Source of the DNA: Magnetococcales bacterium
GTDB lineage: Bacteria; Pseudomonadota; Magnetococcia; Magnetococcales; UBA8363
DNA: 64,000 nucleotides
Direction: 5' to 3'
Assembly: GCA_002753515.1 (NCBI GenBank)
Contig: PEAK01000007.1
Location: forward strand, 1-64,000
Of the stretch, positions 7,501 through 14,386 are shown piece by piece. The notes under the pieces were generated by a model. The model ran no database searches. It saw only the letters and a list, made by a program, of their open reading frames with translations, and had not been told where the DNA came from. Position numbers and translations under genes: made by a program. Position 1 is the first letter of the stretch, and every line of letters starts with the position of its first letter.

Positions 7501-9098
7501 AGATTGTTCACCGTGGGAACAACCGACTGGAAAGACTGGGGAACTGGAGTGTTGACCACCACGGGCTGGGCATTGCCCTGTACAACACCCGTCTGCGCAG
7601 CAGGTTGTTGCACACCAGATCCACTTTGTCCCTGCGGTCCGCTGGCAACCACCCCCTGAGCGTTTGGTCCCGCGTCCGGTCCCGTAGACGGTCCCGCACT
7701 CTTTGCCGCATCTGCGGACTGCACGCCTCCAGGTCCCTGAGCCGCCGCACCCTTGGCTGCATCCCCTGATGCCACAGGTTTGCCCTCATCAGCCGCTTTC
7801 CCCTCCTTCAATGGGGCCGCATCCCCTTGGGGTGCCTTGTCGCCACCCTCTTTCCCGTCACCCTTCACATCCTTCCCGTCACCCTTCACATCCTTCCCGT
7901 CACCCTTCACATCCTTCCCGTCACCCTTCACATCCTTCCCGTCACCCTTCACATCTTTTCCATCGCCCTGCGCATCTTTCCCATCGCCCTTCGCATCTTT
8001 CCCATCGCCCTTCGCGTCTTTCCCATCGCCCTTCGCGTCTTTCCCATCGCCCTTCGCGTCTTTCCCATCCCCCTTCGCTTCACCTTTGGCGTCACCCTTT
8101 GCGTCACCTTCCTTGCCAGGGGTCGAACCACTCTTGGTACCCTGGGGAGGTGTTGCCGGGGGTGGGGGCAAAATGCGCGTTGCACTGCCATAACGGGCTT
8201 GAATCTCCTGGTGCGATAAAATCACCGGGGGGGTGGGTTTAACGGAAAAACTGGTCACCGTGGTTGTCTGGTTGGGTTGCGACAGAACAATGGTTCCCGA
8301 CTGGTTGGTAACCGCTATCTTACCGACGCCGCCATCGGCATCCGGCAACAGGGTGAAGCTGTTTTCCGACCCTTCCGCCGACGCCTTGCCCGCAACCGTC
8401 GTCCCCCGCACGCCAATGACCGCAACCGGGGTTTTGAACACCATTTTGTCCGTTCCGGTCTTGGCGACATGGCCACTGACAAAGGAAAATTCACCCTGGA
8501 CGACATTGGTGGTCGACTTGCCCTCATTCTTGGCGGGGTCGAATTTCATCTCTTCGACAACCAGGCGTCCGGAATTGGCCAGGGAGATCGTCGTATTATC
8601 AGCGTACACCAAGCCGACCCCACCCCCCTTGGGGGTTTCGATGACATCCCCGACCTGGATGACCATCCCCTTTTCCGCAGCCATTTTGACACCGGCGCGG
8701 GTCACGGTGGCACCTGCAACCGTCGATTCGATGTGACCAACGCCATCCGCCCCCGAAGCAACGGTTGCCGTCGGTGTCGCCGGGGCGTTTTCCGCATAGA
8801 CCGCTGGCGTCGCAGGACCCGCCAATCGCAATGCCAAGTCGGATGTCACCCGGGCATCGTAACCGGTCACCAGATCGGGGGGGGTGGCCAATGAAAAATA
8901 ACCCGGGATCAAAACCGAATGCCCCGGATAATCGACCCCACCCTCCAGGAGCAGATCACTCCCCTGGCGGGTGAATTGCGCCGTCAGCAAAAAATCGTCG
9001 TGACCCATGACCAGCGGTTTATCCGAGGTGGGATGCATCACCTCGGGGGCCCAGGGGCGGAGTTGACCGGGCATAAATTCGTGCAATGACCTTTTCAT
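4536..9098 (-). CDS. Large FecR-domain/RTX-like type I secretion substrate, 1520 aa
   Basis: This is the first large gene after tolC and the apparent cargo of the exporter. The start has GAGGAG six bases upstream and there is no Sec signal. Residues about 145-235 are a FecR domain (GDVIETPKGGG, ADNTTISLANSG, FKTPVAVIGVRGTT). Then come three low-complexity tracts: KGDGKDV/A heptads (about 338-416), NNLVGNNQIG pentads (about 546-584) and TPGTTTQ/P heptads (about 685-745). Residues about 780-1380 are Ser/Thr/Gly-rich, beta-type extracellular sequence. Near the C-terminus a short RTX-like nonapeptide block (GNDLMLGTTGADSMKGLGGSDTF, split at about 1383-1405) precedes RIIDFNVSTDKIDIS, the usual end of type I substrates. 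Probably a surface or released adhesin or matrix protein. Confidence 0.85.
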   Translation of the reverse strand: MKRSLHEFMPGQLRPWAPEVMHPTSDKPLVMGHDDFLLTAQFTRQGSDLLLEGGVDYPGHSVLIPGYFSLATPPDLVTGYDARVTSDLALRLAGPATPAVYAENAPATPTATVASGADGVGHIESTVAGATVTRAGVKMAAEKGMVIQVGDVIETPKGGGVGLVYADNTTISLANSGRLVVEEMKFDPAKNEGKSTTNVVQGEFSFVSGHVAKTGTDKMVFKTPVAVIGVRGTTVAGKASAEGSENSFTLLPDADGGVGKIAVTNQSGTIVLSQPNQTTTVTSFSVKPTPPVILSHQEIQARYGSATRILPPPPATPPQGTKSGSTPGKEGDAKGDAKGEAKGDGKDAKGDGKDAKGDGKDAKGDGKDAKGDGKDAQGDGKDVKGDGKDVKGDGKDVKGDGKDVKGDGKDVKGDGKEGGDKAPQGDAAPLKEGKAADEGKPVASGDAAKGAAAQGPGGVQSADAAKSAGPSTGPDAGPNAQGVVASGPQGQSGSGVQQPAAQTGVVQGNAQPVVVNTPVPQSFQSVVPTVNNLFAPSTLLGTTANATVNNQIGNNLVGNNQIGNNLVGNNTVVNNAVGNNPVQQNQAMAAGNMTSQTNAGMGVASVSNPIPVTTVKTVSPVVTTTQTPVQQVQTQPQQQQTNNQQVSQPTTSNPGVTQNPGTNGSNQTQQPGTGTTTPTQDTGTTNPPGTTTQTPGTTTPPGTTTQTPGTTTPPGTTTPPGTTTQTPGTTTQTPGTTTQTPGTTTPTPDTGTTQPQPQQLAAPSLTLRDTVGTTSKPFYIDIASSLQSSTGNLSVSVAGLPTNSTISAGSLDGSGNWVIPSNQLSGLSMTLSQGVPDTMQLGVTATASDGTSSASKSGTLNIWLGGSDSLFYSSNTQIVNQSGPPTNVTRIAGGNVKIDMASNSLTYLESWASDTVATVPFSSITKYPNGGLEIAFSNNFSAHGIMSSNASLGLFSMSNSAQGTGLPNAMFSVVVPDAPGHSNSGVAGNYHFAYFKTGSGATPATGYGTFTLNGSGQGSVVTQASSDGLGGALKSSTFTYSVQSDGTLVITEADGTVGHGKVSPDGQTIVFEETGASSSTFGIGLKDGTVVPNTAQLKGTYVASSYDAFHITIPNSTQSFDSISSELTKVKYDGVGGASSYEVFKGHYLAVPETLSYAANANGWIDMANTTNTNKSAVGFLSSDGNILMTVDTTTTQGTNSDNHVGLTIAIKQSIVDGINEGSASSTPILVSDLLALEVKSHAPGAMGIAVSGFSAIQSGTASAITDPTVITASVGKWQYSQDLGSTWSDIGSPTVNSSLILSADNSTEIRFVPDNSFIGQAVLKYQAWDGTGGFTNGQAGVNLSNSPASFSNVVGNAVFGVHPVPKDFVQTATSGSTTVLAGTQGNDLMLGTTGADSMKGLGGSDTFVGGGGANTYLFTGVSDSTQASPDRIIDFNVSTDKIDISLGTSYTAYSYISATSFHATGQTEIRFDQPTGLLQVDSNGDGVSDMAIKLDHVTSTNLDSTLDAGLHPTCLSVHV
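6866..7038 (-). repeat. 21-bp minisatellite coding TPGTTT(Q/P) heptads
   Basis: On the plus strand the unit reads GTCGTCGTACCCGGTGTCTGA, repeated head to tail with short variants GTCGTCGTACCCGGGGGA (18 bp). All units are multiples of three, so copy-number change keeps the host gene (4536-9098) in frame. Confidence 0.9.
7359..7454 (-). repeat. 15/30-bp minisatellite coding NNLVG/NNQIG pentads
   Basis: Alternating CAGATTGTTCCCGAT and CTGATTGTTCCCAAC units in the plus strand, inside the FecR/RTX gene. They encode Asn-rich pentads and keep the frame. Confidence 0.85.
7851..8082 (-). repeat. 21-bp minisatellite coding KGDGKD(V/A) heptads
   Basis: About eleven 21-bp units in two blocks: TTCCCGTCACCCTTCACATCC-type units first, then TTTCCCATCGCCCTTCGCGTC-type units. 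Within each block the units are almost identical, which points to recent slippage or unequal exchange. The encoded tract is a highly charged Gly/Asp/Lys linker between the FecR domain and the extracellular part. Confidence 0.92.
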
Positions 9099-9169
9099 GA
9101 TGTACTCCTCACCCGAAACATGTCTGAAACCGCCGGTCCCGATCCATTCCTGGACCTCATGATACCACC

Positions 9170-9320
9170 TAAACCGTAGCCATCTTGGAATGTGTAGTTA
9201 TTGTCATCCCCGCGAAAGCGGGGATCCAGGAAACCTACACACCATTCCCTAGCTTTTTGGATTCCCGCTTTCGCGGGAATGACGCTGAAAAACTACATAT
9301 CCCGTACTGGTTGCGGTTTA
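9170..9320. repeat. Palindromic mobile element, copy A
   Basis: Starts TAAACCGTAGCCATCTTGG and ends in CCCGTACTGGTTGCGGTTTA. Two inner hairpin arms, TCATCCCCGCGAAAGCGGGG and CCCGCTTTCGCGGGAATGAC, lie in between. It is about 150 bp and sits between tolC and the secreted FecR/RTX gene, so it would be transcribed if both belong to one mRNA. Confidence 0.85.
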
Positions 9321-9330
9321 AATAGATATC

Positions 9331-10749
9331 CTACTTTTTCTTACGTACGTTTTTCTGCTCTTTCGCGGTCACCGGCATATCCTCCTTTTTGGGGGAATCA
9401 TTCAGGGCCTGGAATGATTTCGCCTTGCCAGGGGTGCCCGGAGACAATATCTCGGCGTTTAAACTACCCATCGCCTGCAACATGGAGTAGGAAGCGATCT
9501 GCACCTCGGTCGCCGCCGACAGGGCATCGCTCTGGGCATTGATCAAGGCCGTCTCACCATTCAACACGTCCAGGAGCGTCCGTTTATCGAGTGCCCGTTC
9601 TTCCTTGGCCAGTTCAACAAATTTTTCCGCCAAGGTCGCCTGGGTCGTCAACAGATCGGCATTTTCCCGTGAAGTTTCCAAATTGTGCCACGAAGTACGT
9701 ACCGCTTCATGGACATTGAGTAACATGTCGTTATAACGATTTTTGGCGGCATCCAAATCCCGGTCCGCCGCACGCACCGCGCTGACACTGGCCAGCCCCA
9801 GGTTAAACGGAAAGCTCATTTCCGCTTTGACAAAATTTTCGCGTTCAAATCCTTCTATCGCGGCCACATTATTTTTCACCTTGTATTCCCAAACGCCATT
9901 CACCGCTGGGAGAAAGCCACTGATCTTGGCACTGCGGCGCGCCGCTTCCAAGCCATCAACCGCAGCCGCCAACTGGCGTAACTGGGGATTGTTGGCCACT
10001 GCGGCAGCCAATGCATCGTCCATGCTCTTCGGCAACACCACCAAGGCGGGGTCCGGGGGTACCAGACGGGTCACCTCGACAGGTTCCCGCAAAAACACGG
10101 TTCGGGAATGCGTTTCCGCCCTGAGCAACATGCCGCGGGATTGCACTTGCCGCGCCTCCGCCCCAGCCAATTGGGCCTTCGCCTGCAACACATCGGTGGA
10201 ATATCCCTTACCCAGGGTCACGCGGGCACTCTCCACCTCCCCCTGATGGCGAATGTTGGAAACCGACTTTTTGGCGAATTCCAGAACTTTGGCTGCGCGA
10301 TCCAGGTTCAGGTAAGAACTCACCGCGTCCAGGATCAAGGTTTGACTGACATTGTCCAACGCGGCGCGCATCTGCCGCTGTTGATTGTCCTGAACCTCCA
10401 CATCGGCCATTCCCTTGCCGAAATCAAAGAGCAATTGCTTGACGGCCACATCCATTTCCCGGGAAATCATGTTGGTATCGGGCTGTGTGGTTCTGTTGCT
10501 GTTCCGATCCTCGCCCACGTGGGTGGTTACGGTCAGGTTGGGCAGGAACGTGGAACGAAACACCTGGTCTTTCCTCTCGCCGACCGCCTCGAGATCCGAC
10601 TTGGCCGCCAGGATGCGGTCATGCCTCTGCAATAGCGCCTCCACGGCTTCCCGCAAGGTTTCGGCACCGACCTTCAAAGGAAAGACGACACCAGGTAACA
10701 CGAGAATGCCGATACGCCACCAGGACAACGCTTTAAGCCGCAACGCCAT
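9331..10749 (-). CDS. TolC-family outer membrane secretion channel
   Basis: 472 aa with GAGGAG before the ATG. Residues 1-29 are a Sec signal peptide ending KVGA-ET. The rest has the two long heptad-rich halves of a TolC/LapE channel: TLREAVEALLQRHDRILAAKSDL near the N-terminus, YLNLDRAAKVLEFAKKSV, and the second-half equivalents ALAAAVANNPQLRQLAAAVDGLEAA and LLDVLNGETALINAQSD. The C-terminus is a basic tail (VTAKEQKNVRKKK), unusual for this family. It is the outer-membrane duct for the HlyD and ABC proteins downstream, and the gene order tolC-substrate-ABC-HlyD supports a dedicated system. Confidence 0.92.
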   Translation of the reverse strand: MALRLKALSWWRIGILVLPGVVFPLKVGAETLREAVEALLQRHDRILAAKSDLEAVGERKDQVFRSTFLPNLTVTTHVGEDRNSNRTTQPDTNMISREMDVAVKQLLFDFGKGMADVEVQDNQQRQMRAALDNVSQTLILDAVSSYLNLDRAAKVLEFAKKSVSNIRHQGEVESARVTLGKGYSTDVLQAKAQLAGAEARQVQSRGMLLRAETHSRTVFLREPVEVTRLVPPDPALVVLPKSMDDALAAAVANNPQLRQLAAAVDGLEAARRSAKISGFLPAVNGVWEYKVKNNVAAIEGFERENFVKAEMSFPFNLGLASVSAVRAADRDLDAAKNRYNDMLLNVHEAVRTSWHNLETSRENADLLTTQATLAEKFVELAKEERALDKRTLLDVLNGETALINAQSDALSAATEVQIASYSMLQAMGSLNAEILSPGTPGKAKSFQALNDSPKKEDMPVTAKEQKNVRKKK

Positions 10750-10894
10750 GTTCCCAACTCCTCGCTGACTTCGCTGACAATAACCCCCTTTTCGGACGCC
10801 CGTTGGCCAGTCCTTGAGGTATTAAGCAAACAAGCAAAATATATGCCGAGCATTCAAGTTACGCGCCCCTTCGCATCACATCCCTTGCAACGCG

Positions 10895-11560
10895 TCATCC
10901 ATGAAACCGGGCGAACGCTTCCACCTCCAGGCGGGTTGTACGCAAGGTATTGGCCGGAGCCGCGTGGTCAGCATATCCCATGGCCAGGGAACACAGGAAG
11001 AGGTACTGCCGATCCACATGCACAACCTGGCGTACGATATCGGGATATTCGGCAGTGGAGGCCTGCGGGCACACCCCCAGGCCATAGGCGTGGGCCGTGA
11101 GCAGGATTGTCTGCACGAACATGCCCATGTCCATCCAGGCGCCCTGCCCCAAAGATCGATCCATGAACAACAGCATGACAGCGGGGGCGTTGAAGAAGGA
11201 ATAATTGGCGAGCCAGGCCCGCTTCCTCCCATCCCCGTCCCCCTGGTCGATCCCCATGGCGTGCAACAAGCCATAACCGCAATCACGACGCCGCCCCCGG
11301 TAGGGCTCTTTCCAGGTGTTGGGGTGGTAATGATAGTCTGGATTCTTGGGCACCCCGGACTCCGCCGCCGCTGTCAACCGTTGCGCCAACGTCCTTAAAA
11401 CCTCCCCCTGGACCACTTCGACGCGCCACGGTTGCAGGTTGACCCCCGAGGGTGACCATCGGGCACACTGCAAAATCGCTGTCAGGGTCTGTCGCGAAAC
11501 CGAACGGTCTGAAAAACCGCGCACCGACCTTCTGCCTTCGATTGCCTGGATGAGATCCAT
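10895..11560 (-). CDS. Nitroreductase-family FMN oxidoreductase
   Basis: 221 aa from the ATG at 11560, which has GAGG seven bases upstream; a longer upstream start lacks support. The FMN-binding N-terminus MDLIQAIEGRRSVRGFSDRSV and the ARWSPSGVNLQPWRVEVV segment (about 38-55) are typical of the family. The segments ANYSFFNAPAVMLLFMD and GMFVQTILLTAHAYGLGVCPQ (about 150-170) complete the fold. The protein would use NAD(P)H and FMN to reduce nitro or quinone-type compounds; the substrate cannot be told. It stands alone, on the same strand as tolC but with 145 bp between. Confidence 0.9.
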   Translation of the reverse strand: MDLIQAIEGRRSVRGFSDRSVSRQTLTAILQCARWSPSGVNLQPWRVEVVQGEVLRTLAQRLTAAAESGVPKNPDYHYHPNTWKEPYRGRRRDCGYGLLHAMGIDQGDGDGRKRAWLANYSFFNAPAVMLLFMDRSLGQGAWMDMGMFVQTILLTAHAYGLGVCPQASTAEYPDIVRQVVHVDRQYLFLCSLAMGYADHAAPANTLRTTRLEVEAFARFHG

Positions 11561-11744
11561 GACAAACCTCCACGACGATGCCAAACCCACCAAGGATCAT
11601 CTGTTCAGTACCCCGGCATCTTCTGCCGGTTTGAGTCCCACGAAAACGATATGACCCGCGAAAAAAAGCATACTGACAATACCATCATCAATAACAGCAG
11701 TAAAATCTGAATCTCTTCCCTCAATCATTATTGCAAATCAGACC

Positions 11745-11774
11745 TTGCCAACGAACCTTGGGCAATTCTATAAT
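11745..11774 (+). promoter_or_regulatory. Sigma70-type promoter of the His-rich protein gene
   Basis: TTGCCA (11745-11750), an 18-bp spacer and a perfect TATAAT (11769-11774), 39 bp before the ATG at 11814. Seen directly; strength is inferred from consensus. Confidence 0.65.
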
Positions 11775-11813
11775 GGCGTCTTATTTCATCCAGCTCATCC
11801 ATGGGAGATGTCA

Positions 11814-12299
11814 ATGAAACAATCCCTTTTGATTGCAGCAGCCTGCGTGTTAGCCATCAGCATGGCCCCTCTGGCGCTGTCCGCCGCAACCGATCAAGAC
11901 TTGCCGGGACAGCCGGCCCATTATTATGCCAACGGAGTGTGGCACATCTACGGCGACCACTATGTCCGCATGTTCGATCCGCCCGTCACATCCGTTGCAG
12001 CCTTCCCCGCCCACGACCACGCTGTTGGGCAACCCAACCAATTCTACGAACATGGCGTCTGGCATCTGAATGGCCGGCATGTCAATCGTAATAGCCGGGT
12101 GGAGGTCATCGAACTGCAACCCACCGATGCCGAGTCCACCCCTGCGGCACCTGTCAAAGAAGAAGCGACACCCGCCGCCGCCCCGGTCGATGCCAATAAA
12201 CCGGAATCCAAAAGTTGCCAGTGTCACCACGGTCATCACCACCACCATCATCATCACAATCATGCCCATTGGTGGCAAGCCCCTTTCTTCATTTACTAA
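11814..12299 (+). CDS. Periplasmic His-rich protein with two short repeats, 161 aa
   Basis: Starts at ATG 11814 with GGGAG upstream. Residues 1-24 form a Sec signal peptide (LLIAAACVLAISMAPLALSA). Two related segments follow: GQPAHYYANGVWHIYGDHY and GQPNQFYEHGVWHLNGRHV. Next comes an Ala/Pro/Glu/Lys linker and then a C-terminal CQCHHGHHHHHHHHNHAHWW tract. The two cysteines and about a dozen histidines strongly suggest metal binding (Ni, Zn, Cu or Co); which metal is unknown. The TAA stop coincides with the first bases of palindromic element B, so the native C-terminus may have been changed by that insertion. No family name can be given. Confidence 0.8.
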   Translation: MKQSLLIAAACVLAISMAPLALSAATDQDLPGQPAHYYANGVWHIYGDHYVRMFDPPVTSVAAFPAHDHAVGQPNQFYEHGVWHLNGRHVNRNSRVEVIELQPTDAESTPAAPVKEEATPAAAPVDANKPESKSCQCHHGHHHHHHHHNHAHWWQAPFFIY

Positions 12300-12446
12300 C
12301 CCGCAGCTATTTTGGGATGCGTAGTTTTTGTCATCCCCGCGAAAGCGGGGATCCAGGAGATCTTCCTATCTCCCATGACTTTCTGGATTCCCGCTTTCGC
12401 GGGAATGACGTTGGAAAATTACGTATCCCGAGTTGGTTTCGGTATA
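12297..12446. repeat. Palindromic mobile element, copy B
   Basis: Begins TAACCCGCAGCTATTTTGGG and ends ATCCCGAGTTGGTTTCGGTA(TA). It is almost identical to copy E (39921-40097) in the opposite orientation apart from E's inner insertion. Its first three bases serve as the stop codon of the preceding gene. Confidence 0.85.
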
Positions 12447-12518
12447 ACCCGCGCACAATAAAATTCTGTTTCGGCTGCAACAATCAACCGTCCACTTAAA
12501 TAAAGGAGCAAGTCAATT

Positions 12519-13733
12519 ATGAGAAAAGGAAAAGTATTGGTCGCCCAGGGTGGTGGCCCAACGGCGGTTATCAACCAGTCCCTCGTTGGTATTGTCCAGG
12601 AAGCCCGCCGGTTCGCCAATGTGGATCGTATCTACGGTGCCCACCATGGCGTCTCCGGTATCATCAAGGAAGACCTCCTGGATCTCACTCAGGAAACGGA
12701 CCAAAATCTGGAATTGATCGCCGAAACACCGGCCTCTGCCATGGGCTCAACCCGTGACAAACCAGACGCCGCCTATTGCGCCGAAATCCTCAAGGTGTTG
12801 ATTGCCCACGATATCCGCTATTTCTTTTACATCGGTGGCAACGATTCCTCCGACACCATTCGCCTGGTCAACGATTTCGCCAAAAAAGAAAATTATGAGA
12901 TGGTGGGTATCCACATCCCCAAAACCATCGACAACGACCTGATGATCAATGACCACACCCCGGGATTCCCCTCGGCTGCCCGCTTCGTGGCCTCAGCCTT
13001 CGCCGGGGCCAATCTTGACAATCGTGCCCTTCCCGGTGTCTACGTTGGCGTGGTCATGGGTCGGCATGCCGGTTTCTTGACTGCCGCTGCTGCCGGGCTG
13101 CGTCGTTACGATTCCGACGGCCCGCATCTGATCTATTTGCCCGAACGCAACTTTTCCATGGACAAATTCCTGGACGATGTCAAGACCGCCTACGGCAAAT
13201 ACGGTCGTTGCATCATCGCCGCCTCGGAAGGGATCCATGACGAAAGCGGCCAAGCCATCGCCACCAAGCTGGCCAAGGAAGTGGAACGGGATGCCCATGG
13301 CAACGTGCAACTCTCCGGCACCGGCGCCCTGGCTGATCTCCTGACCGACTCCATCAAAGGCAAATTGGGTATCAAACGCGTGCGTGGCGATACCTTCGGC
13401 TACCTGCAACGCTCCTTCCTGGGCATCGTCTCCGATGTCGACCAGAGGGAAGCTCGTGAAGTTGGCCAGAAAGGGGTGCAATTCGCCATGTACGGCGGCA
13501 AATCCGGGACTGTCACCATCCACCGGGTGGCCGAATACGCTGTCGAATACCGCCTGAGCGCCCTGGAAGACGTCGCCGCCAAGACCAAGGTGATGTCCGA
13601 CAATTTCATCGCCAGCAACAGCGCCGATGTCACCCCGGCCTTCATGGACTACCTCCGCCCCCTCCTCGGCGGTGGTCTCCCGGTCTGGTCGCGGGTACAA
13701 TCCCCCGCCGTTCCCAAAATTCTCAAAAAATAA
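12519..13733 (+). CDS. 6-phosphofructokinase, probably pyrophosphate-dependent
   Basis: 404 aa, starting after AAAGGAG. The phosphofructokinase fold is clear: GGGPTAVIN (about 11-19), the phosphate-donor loop YIGGNDSSDT (about 105-114), the catalytic PKTIDNDLMIND (about 135-146) and MGRHAGFLTAAA (about 180). GGNDS instead of GGDGS and Lys in PKTIDND are the features that mark PPi-using enzymes (known of the family). It would interconvert fructose 6-phosphate and fructose 1,6-bisphosphate reversibly, saving ATP. It is monocistronic and followed by a strong terminator. Confidence 0.9.
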   Translation: MRKGKVLVAQGGGPTAVINQSLVGIVQEARRFANVDRIYGAHHGVSGIIKEDLLDLTQETDQNLELIAETPASAMGSTRDKPDAAYCAEILKVLIAHDIRYFFYIGGNDSSDTIRLVNDFAKKENYEMVGIHIPKTIDNDLMINDHTPGFPSAARFVASAFAGANLDNRALPGVYVGVVMGRHAGFLTAAAAGLRRYDSDGPHLIYLPERNFSMDKFLDDVKTAYGKYGRCIIAASEGIHDESGQAIATKLAKEVERDAHGNVQLSGTGALADLLTDSIKGKLGIKRVRGDTFGYLQRSFLGIVSDVDQREAREVGQKGVQFAMYGGKSGTVTIHRVAEYAVEYRLSALEDVAAKTKVMSDNFIASNSADVTPAFMDYLRPLLGGGLPVWSRVQSPAVPKILKK

Positions 13734-13759
13734 CCGCCTGAATCCAAGAGACTGCATCA

Positions 13760-13788
13760 GGGAGGCCATTGCGCCTCCCTCTTTTTTT
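13760..13788 (+). terminator. Rho-independent terminator after the phosphofructokinase gene
   Basis: Stem GGGAGGC / GCCTCCC (13760-13766 with 13773-13779), a six-base loop, then CTTTTTTT-type run to 13788. Confidence 0.9.
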
Positions 13789-13828
13789 CGCCAGCATCCA
13801 CCCCCCACCGGCGCGCAGGAATACAAGT

Positions 13829-14074
13829 TCAGGAGGCCAAACGGAAACGGTATAGCGGCTCCGCATGTTCCTCCCCGGTTGCATTCAGATTGGCATCCGC
13901 TTCCATGTTTTCACGCACGATCTGGATCTTCCGTGTGGCATCCACCAAAGATTCCAGGCTTTGCATAAGCTCCTCGCTCACCATCATCCTCCCACTCTGC
14001 ACGTCAAGGACCAACTCCCCGGTCATTTGTTCCAGAATGGATTCCATCGCTACGAGTTTTGCAATGCTGGCCAT
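13829..14074 (-). CDS. Small hypothetical protein, 81 aa
   Basis: Starts at the internal ATG 14074 (MASIAKLVAMESILEQMTGEL), preceded by AGGAG; a longer ORF reaching 14146 has no better ribosome site. Predicted mostly helical and acidic, with repeated SLESLV / MESIL segments and no membrane part. It ends YRFRLAS. It lies convergent to the phosphofructokinase terminator and stands alone. No family recognised. Confidence 0.5.
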   Translation of the reverse strand: MASIAKLVAMESILEQMTGELVLDVQSGRMMVSEELMQSLESLVDATRKIQIVRENMEADANLNATGEEHAEPLYRFRLAS

Positions 14075-14386
14075 TCCTGCTCTCCTGGATTGTTTGAACC
14101 CGCAGGACCATCCCGCAGGCTCGTTATTATTATGCCCTAAGAACATTCAAATAATGTGCCATGAGCTGCAAATCCCCACGTTAATAATTTCATGTTCATG
14201 AAATAACAATAATTTCTCCATTACGCACAGGGAAAAGGGTAACTTTCGCTTCGGCGCTGGCATCGGCAAAAAAGTCACTCATTGGGAAAATATTGCGCTT
14301 GGGGAAAAGGAATAATGACACTTTGACAGGTCACGGTGTACTCATGGAACTTTTGTGGGGCACCGGGGGGATGTTCACCATGCCAT
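14075..14386. other. AT-rich intergenic stretch with an 18-bp palindrome
   Basis: Upstream region of the 81-aa gene and downstream of the TPR-glycosyltransferase. The only structure I see is ATTTCATG-TT-CATGAAAT at 14187-14204, a perfect dyad of operator size, within noticeably AT-rich DNA (14150-14230). No gene is supported. Confidence 0.5.

Noticed and set aside
7851-8082. CRISPR array
   Set aside because: Units are contiguous 21-bp tandem repeats with no spacers and no cas genes.
7703-8242. Pro/His- or Ser/Phe-rich plus-strand ORFs over the repeat tract
   Set aside because: Translation of the 21-bp minisatellite in wrong frames; the KGDGKD frame continues a 1520-aa protein.
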